A DNA stretch of 64,000 nucleotides from positions 434,001-498,000 of the forward strand of contig CBDFJL010000003.1 in the NCBI GenBank assembly GCA_965248495.1. The letters run 5' to 3'. Each line of letters begins with the position of its first letter. The stretch's first letter is position 1. A program made the translations under genes and the position numbers. The stretch is from CAUYXS01 sp965248495 (GTDB taxonomy: Bacteria > Chloroflexota > Dehalococcoidia > Lucifugimonadales > Australimonadaceae). Under the pieces are notes generated by a model. That model searched no databases. It was not told where the DNA came from and was given only the letters and a program-made list of their open reading frames with translations. Below are positions 26,438 to 33,497 of the stretch, piece after piece.

Positions 26438-27730
26438 ATGACCGTCACGCCGCCAGGCCTCGCCCAACGCTTGCCCTTCTACTACGGCTGGCTGATCGTG
26501 GGCGCCCAGTTCATGGCCGTCATGGCCACCGCCGGCCCGACCACCTGGGCCTTTGGCGTCTTCGCGGTGCCGATGGAGGAGGAGCTGGGATGGGGCCGCG
26601 GCACGCTGTTCGGCGCGGTCACCGTGCGCATGATCATCGGCGTCGGCCTCATGCCGTTCATGAGCCGGCTCATGGACAAGCCCCGCTGGCCGGCGCTCGT
26701 CATGGTGTCGACCAGCGTCGCGTACGCGGTCTCGCTGATGCTGGTGGCCACGGTGCAGACGGTGTCCCAGTACTACCTGGTCGTCGGCGTGCTGGGCGGG
26801 CTGAGCGCGGCGGGGGCCAGCGGCGGCCTCTACCAGGCCATCGTCCCAAAGTGGTTCATTCGCAAGCGCGGCCGCGCGGTGGCGTTCGGCTCCATGGGCT
26901 CTTCGCTGGCGGCGCTGACCTCTCCGCTGTACGTGGGTCTGTTCGTCGATAGCTTCGGCTGGCGCTCGGCTTGGCTGTTGACCGGCGCCTTGATGTTCGT
27001 GCTCATGGTGCCCCTCGCGACTCTGGTGCGCCGCCAGCCCGAGGATATCGGTCTGCTGCCCGACGGCGAGGCCGCCGTGGCGCCTTCCGCGGCCGCGGGG
27101 CCCGCGCCGGCCCGTGAAGTCAGCTTCAGCGTCGGCCAGGCGTTGCGATCGCCGACGACGTGGTTCCTCGTCGCGGCAACCGTCCTCATATCCGGGTCTC
27201 TCCAGGGGCTCGGCTCCAGCTGGATCAACCACTATCAGGACTCCGGCCTCTCCAAGGAGTCGGCCCGGCTGGCGGTGTCGGTCTACGGCATGTTTGCGAT
27301 CGGCGGACGCATCGCGTGGGGCCTGGCGTCGGAGCGCGTGCACATCAGGCGCGTGTTCCTCTTCGCCTGTGTGGTCACGGGGTTACCGCTGATCCTGCTG
27401 ACCAACGTGACGACGCTGCCCATGGCGATGCTCTACTCAGCAATCGCCGGGCTTACGTTGGGTGGCTACGTCTCCATTCAGGCGCTGATCTGGGCCGACT
27501 ACTTCGGCCGCCGGAACCTGGGGGCCATCCGCGCCTACTTCGCGACCCCGTCGCTGTACGCGGCGGCGGCCGGCCCGTGGTGGATCGCTATGCTCCACGA
27601 CAGCTCAGGCGGCTATCAATCGGCCTACTGGATCATGTTGGTTGGCTGGCTCGCCGCCGCGGGGTTGGTCTACGTGGCGCGGCCGCTGTCCGTAGCGCAG
27701 CCAGCACCCCAGCCGAACGTCCCTGCGTAA
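26438..27730 (+). CDS. MFS transporter
   Basis: Major facilitator permease of 430 aa with 12 hydrophobic segments and a central charged loop near 205-225. The opening FYYGWLIVGAQFMAVMATAGPT resembles the OFA/monocarboxylate-type group, which moves small organic anions, but the substrate is not predictable. KWFIRKRGRAVAFGSMGSS is a typical MFS loop. A -10-like TAGCAT lies 10 nt before ATG 26438. It converges with the Mrp gene. Confidence 0.85.
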   Translation: MTVTPPGLAQRLPFYYGWLIVGAQFMAVMATAGPTTWAFGVFAVPMEEELGWGRGTLFGAVTVRMIIGVGLMPFMSRLMDKPRWPALVMVSTSVAYAVSLMLVATVQTVSQYYLVVGVLGGLSAAGASGGLYQAIVPKWFIRKRGRAVAFGSMGSSLAALTSPLYVGLFVDSFGWRSAWLLTGALMFVLMVPLATLVRRQPEDIGLLPDGEAAVAPSAAAGPAPAREVSFSVGQALRSPTTWFLVAATVLISGSLQGLGSSWINHYQDSGLSKESARLAVSVYGMFAIGGRIAWGLASERVHIRRVFLFACVVTGLPLILLTNVTTLPMAMLYSAIAGLTLGGYVSIQALIWADYFGRRNLGAIRAYFATPSLYAAAAGPWWIAMLHDSSGGYQSAYWIMLVGWLAAAGLVYVARPLSVAQPAPQPNVPA

Positions 27731-27746
27731 CCACTGGCCTGCGGTG

Positions 27747-28607
27747 CTAGGTCGCCTCGGCGCCTTCGGCGGCGCTCTGCGCAGCGACCTGCTCGGGCAT
27801 TCGCTCCCGGCGCTCGAGCTGTTCTCGCGTCGCCGCCCAGATGGCGTCGTACTCGGCACCGACGGCATCGTGGACCAGCACCGTGGGCGTGGATTGGTCC
27901 TTGTAGTCCGCGCGCAGCTCGATGGTGCCGAGGAACGGCAGGCCGAGGTCGCTCGCCAGCTCCTTGCCAGCCCCGTAGCCGAAGATCTCGCCGGTGAAGT
28001 TCTCGACCACGCCGAGCACCTCGACGTTCAGCTTCTTGATCATGTTGATGGAGCGCCGGGCGTCCATGCCGGCGAGCGCCTGGGGCGTGGTCACGACCAG
28101 GAAGCCGTCCATGGTCAGCACCTGCATGACCGTCAGGGGAGCGTCGGAGGTGCCGGGCGGCATGTCGACCACCAGGAAGTCGAGGTCGCCCCAGTCCGTC
28201 ATCTGGAGGAACTGGTTGATGGAGTTGTGGATCATGGGCCCACGCATGATGATGGCCTCGTCCTCCTTCTGTTGGAAGAAGGCCATGGAAACGATCTTGA
28301 CGCCGTGCTCCTCTGCGGGGGTGATGCGCCCGTCCTCCATAGTGGGGCCCGTCGTGACCCCGAGCACCTTGGTGGCGTTAGGGCAGTCGATGTCGGCATC
28401 CAACAGGCCCACGGAGTAGCCGGCCCTGCCAAGGTACGCGGCGAGGTTCACGGCGACGGTCGTCTTGCCGACGCCGCCCTTGCCGCTGTAGACGCCAATC
28501 TTGGTCCTGATCTGGCCGAGCGAGCGGCCAATTTGGCGGCGCTGCTCCCATTGGCGCTTGATCTGCGCGAGCCGGGCCTGACGTTGCTCCTCGCTCATCT
28601 GTTGCAT
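27747..28607 (-). CDS. Mrp/NBP35-type ATP-binding protein lacking the CxxC motif
   Basis: P-loop ATPase of about 286 aa from ATG 28607 (a TTG lies three codons upstream), related to iron-sulfur carrier proteins Mrp/ApbC. The deviant Walker A SGKGGVGKTT lies near 44 and DMPPGTSDAPL near 152. The segment that normally carries the Fe-S-binding CPxC reads VVENFTGEIFGYG, with no cysteines, and the only Cys in the protein is in DIDCPN. It may therefore be a MinD-like or degenerate Fe-S ATPase. A DUF59 gene lies upstream on the same strand; in many Mrp proteins that domain is fused at the N-terminus. Confidence 0.9.
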   Translation of the reverse strand: MQQMSEEQRQARLAQIKRQWEQRRQIGRSLGQIRTKIGVYSGKGGVGKTTVAVNLAAYLGRAGYSVGLLDADIDCPNATKVLGVTTGPTMEDGRITPAEEHGVKIVSMAFFQQKEDEAIIMRGPMIHNSINQFLQMTDWGDLDFLVVDMPPGTSDAPLTVMQVLTMDGFLVVTTPQALAGMDARRSINMIKKLNVEVLGVVENFTGEIFGYGAGKELASDLGLPFLGTIELRADYKDQSTPTVLVHDAVGAEYDAIWAATREQLERRERMPEQVAAQSAAEGAEAT

Positions 28608-28639
28608 GCGATCCAATGCTCCCCGTGTGGTGCGCTCAC

Positions 28640-28740
28640 GGCGTCAACTGGCGATCGGGTCAGGCTGAGGAGCGAAGCGGCGAAGCATTCTTCGCGAGCC
28701 TGTCCTGAGCGCAACTGAAGGGCTAAGAGCGAGGCGGCGC
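28640..28740. repeat. Dispersed intergenic repeat copy
   Basis: AGCATTCTTCGCGAGCCTGTCCTGAGC-like text fills the gap between the Mrp and DUF59 genes. It is a degenerate member of the repeat family listed elsewhere. Confidence 0.55.
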
Positions 28741-28763
28741 GGGGCGCGGAGTGCTGTGACGAG

Positions 28764-29084
28764 CTAGTCGTCCATGCCGAGGATCTTCTTGCCATCCTCG
28801 GAGATGCACTCAGGACTCCACGGCGGCTCGAAGACGATCTCGACGTTGACGTCCTTCACGCCCTCGACCTCGGCGACGGCCCACTCGGCCTGCTGGGCGA
28901 TGAACGGGCCCATGCCGCAGCCTGCGGCGGTGAGGGTCATGAGCACCGACACGTTGTTGTCGTCCGAAACGCTGACGTCGTAGACCAATCCGAGATCCAC
29001 GATGTTCAGCGGGATCTCGGGGTCGTAGACGTCCCTTAGGGCGTCGGTGATTTCTTCGGCCAGCGTGCTCTTTTGCGTGGTCAT
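28764..29084 (-). CDS. DUF59/MIP18 family iron-sulfur assembly protein
   Basis: Small protein of 106 aa related to SufT/PaaD/MIP18, which help mature Fe-S or metal enzymes. VYDPEIPLNIVDLGLVYDV is the family opening and the conserved cysteine lies in TAAGCGMGP. ATG 29084 is preferred over ATG 29111 because a consensus promoter overlaps the latter and would start transcription right at 29084-29086, giving a leaderless mRNA. Genes for the Mrp-type ATPase follow, so the two probably act together. Confidence 0.9.
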   Translation of the reverse strand: MTTQKSTLAEEITDALRDVYDPEIPLNIVDLGLVYDVSVSDDNNVSVLMTLTAAGCGMGPFIAQQAEWAVAEVEGVKDVNVEIVFEPPWSPECISEDGKKILGMDD

Positions 29085-29091
29085 CAAGCGA

Positions 29092-29120
29092 ATTTTAGGA
29101 AAGTCGACCATTTATGTCAA
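29092..29120 (-). promoter_or_regulatory. Near-consensus promoter of the DUF59 gene
   Basis: Reverse strand TTGACA (29115-29120), 17-bp spacer, TAAAAT (29092-29097). Eleven of twelve consensus bases match. Predicted start is about one base before ATG 29084. Confidence 0.8.
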
Positions 29121-29135
29121 CATTACCGGCGCGCT

Positions 29136-30035
29136 TCAAGACTGGTCGGCGACCACCGAGCCGAGCAGCGCTTCCGCACTGTCACGGGTGCCTGCCACGA
29201 CGAAGTAGAGGGTCGCGCCGTAGCTCTTCATCATCAGGTGAAGGCCGCCATCGAGACTCCGATGCCGGGCCTCCTCTCCCACCACGGTCACATCGTCCAG
29301 CCCGAGACGGCTCGCGAACCGGCCGATGAGGAAGTTGACCAACACGCCCGGATAGCCTGCTCGACCCACCGCGACGATACCGACGCCGGCGTCTTGGATC
29401 GCCTCGGGCGTCAGCGCCGCGGGTAGCGAGGCTAGGTCGTTCGCGTAGGCGGCAAAGGCGAGCGTGCGGACACGGATGAAGCCCAGAGCGCTGCCGAGTC
29501 CCGGCACCTGGATACCCTGGAGCGCGAGCACGTCGTCCGCCAGGTCCCCCGCGTTGCGGACGAAGCCGACGGCGACGGCCTTGCCCGGCGGATGCGCGGG
29601 GAGCAGGCGAATGGTCTCCCACGCTTCCGGATAGCGCGCCTCAACGCATGCGCGTTGGCCGTCCCCCCAGGCAGCCGCGATGCCATCGCTCCACGGCGTC
29701 TCCGTCGCGCTGAGGAAGCGGGCCTCGCCGTCCAGCGTCAGCAGCCACGCGGCCTGGTCAACGCCGGGGTCGCGCAGCGCCGCTTCGACCCGCAGCAGGC
29801 TGATCGGCCCCGCACCGTCACCCAGCGCGGACGCCGGAAGCGTCACCGGGACGCCTGCGTCGACGTAGGCGTAGGCATTGAGGTCGACGTCGGGGACGCC
29901 CGCGGCCTCGAAGCCTGGCGGCAGCGCCGGGTCGCCGGGCTCGGCGGACGCGACGCAGCCGCCGGCTAACAGCAGCAGGGGCAGGGCCAGGAAAGCGAGT
30001 GGGCTCAACCATGGGTGCTTCGACAGGCTCAGCAC
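29136..30035 (-). CDS. Predicted lipoprotein of unknown function
   Basis: About 299 aa from GTG 30035; a TTG at 30008 is another possible start. A hydrophobic stretch (PLAFLALPLLLLAGGC) with a lipobox-like cysteine suggests export and lipid anchoring. The mature part alternates predicted strands and helices and has no recognised motif. Reading further upstream in frame gives peptide text (LVLSPSKH, VLSLSKH) that comes from the dispersed DNA repeat, so the true N-terminus probably starts inside or after it. Convergence or operon partners are absent. Confidence 0.65.
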   Translation of the reverse strand: MLSLSKHPWLSPLAFLALPLLLLAGGCVASAEPGDPALPPGFEAAGVPDVDLNAYAYVDAGVPVTLPASALGDGAGPISLLRVEAALRDPGVDQAAWLLTLDGEARFLSATETPWSDGIAAAWGDGQRACVEARYPEAWETIRLLPAHPPGKAVAVGFVRNAGDLADDVLALQGIQVPGLGSALGFIRVRTLAFAAYANDLASLPAALTPEAIQDAGVGIVAVGRAGYPGVLVNFLIGRFASRLGLDDVTVVGEEARHRSLDGGLHLMMKSYGATLYFVVAGTRDSAEALLGSVVADQS

Positions 30036-30045
30036 GAACGGTTTC

Positions 30046-30432
30046 TTAACGGGCGCACGACGCTTGCCCTCTCGCTCGCCCCGTTCGGCTTCGCTCAGGA
30101 CATGCTTCGACGGGCTCAGGACGAGCAAACCATCGTCCGCTCATGGTGAGCCTGTCGAGGCAAGCGTAACTTTTTGACGCTCGTACGACGTCCCACAGTG
30201 CTTCGCTGATGAGCGCCGGTACCTGCATGGGCACCCACTCCTCTTGGGGCTTCGTGCGGATGAGGGTCCGCCGGATCGAATCGGTCAGATCGCCCAACGG
30301 CCGCTCAGGGTTCGAGACGCGGGTCGTACGGTTGTAGTGCATCTTCCCCGTGTAGGTCCTGCGCCGCAGCACGCGGTTCAGTAGGGCGGGCTGGGTGTAG
30401 CGTTCGCGTACAGGGTCTAGCGGCTCGGTCAT
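30046..30432 (-). pseudogene. Serine recombinase fragment
   Basis: The reading frame contains NRVLRRRTYTGKMHYNRT and EEWVPMQVPALISEALWDVV, which match the Recombinase domain of large serine integrases (RNPxYTGxxxYNR ... PALISEELW). The catalytic N-terminal resolvase domain is missing upstream, and the C-terminal end runs into the dispersed repeat (PEPVEACPERS). It is a relic of an integrated element, not a working gene. A direct-repeat pair lies at its upstream edge. Confidence 0.7.
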
Positions 30433-30670
30433 GCTTTCTCCCCGTGTGCCTGTAAATTCGTCTGCGTTCGCGACCGCAGGGCCCCCTTGGACGTCAAATC
30501 AGCGGTTGCGGCAGCACTGGCGGCACTGTACGACGGTTCAATATGCCGTGCCACAACCATTCTCTTTCGGAGCGGGTCTTGCCACCTGTGTCTGGCCACG
30601 AACCGGGCTGGGTGCACGGAAGGCACCTTCTTTCCCGTACAGGGTCAGGGGTTCGACTCCCTCCGGGCGT
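30388..30670. other. Imperfect direct repeats and T-arm-like sequence near the recombinase relic
   Basis: GGGCTGGGTG...CGTACAGGGTC occurs at 30388-30417 and again at 30606-30646 with different spacing; the 11-bp core CGTACAGGGTC is identical. Directly after the second copy, AGGGGTTCGACTCCCTC (30648-30664) looks like a tRNA or tmRNA T-arm, but no complete tRNA can be folded. These could be remains of attachment sites. Confidence 0.4.
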
Positions 30671-30685
30671 CATGGAAGCCCCCGA

Positions 30686-30714
30686 TTGACAACGCACAGA
30701 TATCTGCTCATAGT
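30686..30714 (+). promoter_or_regulatory. padR promoter with palindromic operator candidate
   Basis: -35 TTGACA (30686-30691), 17-bp spacer, -10 CATAGT (30709-30714). The spacer contains the perfect palindrome CAGATATCTG (30697-30706), well placed for autorepression. Transcription would begin at about 30721, the A of the ATG. Confidence 0.6.
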
Positions 30715-30720
30715 GGCGCC

Positions 30721-31080
30721 ATGAGACGCAAGAAGGGCGTATTGATATCCATCGAGGTCTCGGTGCTGGAGGCCGCTCTCGGCCTACGGGCCAGCGGAAC
30801 CGAGGCCGCACATGGCTTCCTCATCGCGAAGGTGATCCAGGATCTCACTGGTGCGCGCCAGCTGACTGCGCACGGCACGCTCTACCGGGCGTTGCACCGA
30901 TTGGCGCACGCGGGGTTCTTGGAGAGCTTTTGGGAGGATCCGCAGCTCGCACTGGAGCAACGCCGGCCAACCCGTCGGTTCTACCGGGTCACCGTCGCCG
31001 GCGAACACGCACTCGCTCAGGCGAAAGTGGAAGAGAAGGCCGGTTTACCAAGCCTTGCCCCCAGGAAAGCAACTCCATGA
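30721..31080 (+). CDS. PadR family transcriptional regulator
   Basis: Winged-helix regulator of 119 aa. The region LEAALGLRASGTEAAHGFLIAKVIQD..LTAHGTLYRALHRLAHAGFLES fits the PadR DNA-binding domain, including the TLYRAL.RL.xxGxL signature. Reading upstream in frame is rejected because a promoter ends just before ATG 30721. The stop overlaps the next ORF by 4 bp (ATGA), so it is coupled to a membrane protein, as is common for PadR regulators of membrane functions. Confidence 0.85.
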   Translation: MRRKKGVLISIEVSVLEAALGLRASGTEAAHGFLIAKVIQDLTGARQLTAHGTLYRALHRLAHAGFLESFWEDPQLALEQRRPTRRFYRVTVAGEHALAQAKVEEKAGLPSLAPRKATP

Positions 31081-31754
31081 GGCTGAGCGAATCGCGTCAG
31101 GATGGCACCAAGCTGTTGGTGGCCGTCCATCGACTCGTTCGTGGCTGGATGTGGCTGTACACGCTCGGGCTGCCCGTTGAGCTGAGGGGCGCCCGCCGCA
31201 CGGAGATTGATTCCGACTTGTGGGACCAGACGCACGCTTGGAGCGTATCGGGACCGCGTAGTCGAGTGACGCATGGGAGTGCCTTGCTCCGGTGTCTCCG
31301 TGGCGTGCCGGTCGACCTGTTGTGGCGGTTCGTTGACGCCCGAACACACGGTAGTTCCGAGGAGAGGAGGCCAGCAATGCAGGCGTACACGATGCGGTCC
31401 TCGTTAGGGCGTGCCACGGTCATTCTCATCGTGGCGCTGATCGCTGCCACGATCACGTTCGTGGTTTTCTACGACAGTTGGTACAACGACCCAGCCAGAG
31501 GAGACGGCCCCGTCTCGGTCGACCTGTGGCCTTGGGTCGTGCTTGGCTCGGGGCTGCTCGGGGTGGGTCTCGTCGCCATGGCAAGCGGATTCGCGTTGAG
31601 ACGGCGGGGACCCTGGCTTGGCACTTTGCTAGTCATCGGTGGCGCGTGGATGGTTGCTCTGCTGTTCTTCTGGCTGTACGTGCCATTCGCCATCGCCGCC
31701 GTAGTGAGCGTCTTCGCGATCGCATGGGCCAGGAGACGCACCAACGCTCGCTAG
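31077..31754 (+). CDS. Membrane protein coupled to PadR
   Basis: 225 aa. The soluble N-terminal part (about 1-100) contains LGLPVELRGARRTEIDSDLWDQ, resembling the short helical prefix domain found on PadR-linked membrane proteins. Then come hydrophobic segments at roughly 110-130, 143-167 and 175-215, and a basic C-terminus (WARRRTNAR). ATG 31077 overlaps the padR stop. The function is not known; control of or by the PadR protein is inferred from the coupling. Confidence 0.7.
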   Translation: MRLSESRQDGTKLLVAVHRLVRGWMWLYTLGLPVELRGARRTEIDSDLWDQTHAWSVSGPRSRVTHGSALLRCLRGVPVDLLWRFVDARTHGSSEERRPAMQAYTMRSSLGRATVILIVALIAATITFVVFYDSWYNDPARGDGPVSVDLWPWVVLGSGLLGVGLVAMASGFALRRRGPWLGTLLVIGGAWMVALLFFWLYVPFAIAAVVSVFAIAWARRRTNAR

Positions 31755-31807
31755 CCCAGGGGCGGGACAAAAAAGTCTACCAACCGCGATGAACGAGGAG
31801 AATCAGC

Positions 31808-32479
31808 ATGGGTGAGCGTACTCAGATACGACTGCGAGCCCTGGCTCTTTTCGCTGCCCCACTGGCATTTCTGCTGGCGATCATCGTGCACCCGTACCTT
31901 GTGGACGAGCTGGATACCCCGGCAGTGGCCGCAAAGGTCGTAGCCGACCCGGGCCGATGGGTCCTGGCGCACGTTCTGCTCATGGTGGGGTTCGCCGCCA
32001 TACTGCTTGCTGTTGTTGCACTCCGGGAGTTGCTGCGGGCGGCCGGCGAGGAGAGGTGGAGCTTCATCGCGGTGCCGGTGCTCATTGCCGGGGGCACCGT
32101 GTTCATCGGGGTATGGGGCTTCGAGATCACCGTTGCGGCCGTGGCCAACGTGGGCGGGGATGTGGAGGCTGTCCTCGAGGAAACCGACCGCTGGTTCGGG
32201 CCGTTGGGGATCGCAGGCTACGCGATGTTCTTTCTCGGCTGGCTCAGCATGGCGCTGGCGGTGCGTCGCAGCCATGTCCTAAATCGTCGGCAGCTGTGGG
32301 TGGTCCTGGCGGGGACGTTTGCCATGTTCGTGGGCCTATCATTCCCGTCCACCGCCGGCGCGTACCTATTCTCGTTCGGCATGATGGGGTTCATGTGGAC
32401 GGTGGGCTACCACACCCTCTCAACTTTGAGCAATGTCCCTAGTCAGTCATCGGGAGCAGCCGTGCTGCAGCGACGGTAG
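31808..32479 (+). CDS. Hypothetical multi-spanning membrane protein
   Basis: 223 aa with about six hydrophobic segments (near 12-30, 50-70, 86-106, 135-153, 165-182 and 185-205). No catalytic motif or family is recognised with confidence. ATG 31808 follows GAGGAGAA with good spacing. It lies 53 nt after the PadR-coupled gene and is probably in the same transcription unit. Confidence 0.7.
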   Translation: MGERTQIRLRALALFAAPLAFLLAIIVHPYLVDELDTPAVAAKVVADPGRWVLAHVLLMVGFAAILLAVVALRELLRAAGEERWSFIAVPVLIAGGTVFIGVWGFEITVAAVANVGGDVEAVLEETDRWFGPLGIAGYAMFFLGWLSMALAVRRSHVLNRRQLWVVLAGTFAMFVGLSFPSTAGAYLFSFGMMGFMWTVGYHTLSTLSNVPSQSSGAAVLQRR

Positions 32480-32568
32480 ACCGGGAAGCTGACGTACACA
32501 CATGGACCTGTTGCCGGGACAACAGGTCGCATTTACTCTGGCGCTGTGCCACCGTACCCAGGTTTCTC

Positions 32569-33015
32569 GTGAGCGCTATTACGCAGGACCAACTGGCATT
32601 CGTCAGTCGCCACCGAGTCGCGCGGCTGGCGACGACCGGCCCCAAGGGTGATCCGCACATCGTCCCTGTGTGCTTCGCTATCGCCGACGAGTCTGTCTAC
32701 ATAGCGCTCGACGACAAGCCCAAGCAAACCCCGCTGCTCCAGTTGAAGAGGGTGCGCAACATTAGAGGCAACCCGCGGGTATGTCTGCTCGTGGACCGCT
32801 ACAGCAACAACTGGAGCCAGCTCGCATGGGTGAGGCTCGATGGGCGGGCGGCACTTCTCCTTCGTGGCACGGAACATGACGAGGCGCTACGGCTACTGCG
32901 CGAGCGTTACCCGCAGTACGAGACCATGCTGCCCGAAGACGCCCCTGTCATCACCGTGCATGTCGAACGAGTCTCGAGTTGGGGGAGGCTGAAGGGTGGC
33001 AGCGGCCCTACTTAG
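32569..33015 (+). CDS. PPOX-class probable F420-dependent oxidoreductase
   Basis: Split-barrel flavin/deazaflavin-binding protein of 148 aa. The N-terminal RVARLATTGPKGDPHIVPVCF and the NWSQLAWVRLDGRA segment match the Rv0121-like group of PPOX proteins, which bind F420 or FMN. GTG 32569 is the chosen start; no clear ribosome site is seen. The substrate is unknown. Other deazaflavin genes are not in the window, so the cofactor is inferred from family only. Confidence 0.85.
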   Translation: MSAITQDQLAFVSRHRVARLATTGPKGDPHIVPVCFAIADESVYIALDDKPKQTPLLQLKRVRNIRGNPRVCLLVDRYSNNWSQLAWVRLDGRAALLLRGTEHDEALRLLRERYPQYETMLPEDAPVITVHVERVSSWGRLKGGSGPT

Positions 33016-33497
33016 CTTGTCCGCGAACCAGCTAGCTCATCCAAGAATCTCTGCCAGCGCCCTCCGCGGACAGTATGGAAAGACTGTCTTCGACCAACCA
33101 GCTAGGTAACGGTTTACGGTAGCCGACCCACGGTGACGATTCGGCTTGCCCGGCCGCAAACCGACCTTGGGTAGTCGAGGCCTAGATGCAAGGTCACGTT
33201 GGCTAGCGCCCCCGAATGGACGCGCTCCGAAAGGGGACTCGGCCCAATCCCTTCCGTTTGGCCGCAAGCGACCAGGCCGTGCGGCACGCTCCAGAAGGAA
33301 ATCTTTTCGGCGCTAACCAAACCACGGTGCCCCCAAAGAATCGCGAGGGCGCTCAGGTTCCCATAGACTGGCCGCTCTGTAATCCCGGCAAGGCCCCGGC
33401 CACTCCTATGGCATCCTCAGGGCACGCTGCTCGGATTCGTAGGCGGCCACTGTCATCTCGTATCCTTGCGCGCGCGGCAGACCATATGTGGAGGCCC
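33016..33497. other. Intergenic stretch without a supported gene
   Basis: About 480 bp. GTCCGCG (33020-33026) and CGCGGAC (33063-33069) can pair around a 36-nt spacer, and CCAGCTAG occurs at 33030 and 33099. An open frame continues upstream from the next gene but lacks coding-like composition. No promoter is clearly recognisable. Confidence 0.5.

Noticed and set aside
30600..30672. Complete tRNA or tmRNA gene
   Set aside because: Only the T-arm is convincing; no acceptor, D-arm or anticodon arm pairs correctly.
30487..30720. Upstream extension of the PadR gene
   Set aside because: A promoter with predicted start at 30721 lies within it and it crosses the T-arm-like sequence.
33216..33497. 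N-terminal extension of the receiver-flavoprotein
   Set aside because: The receiver domain starts at 33498; upstream text is not protein-like.
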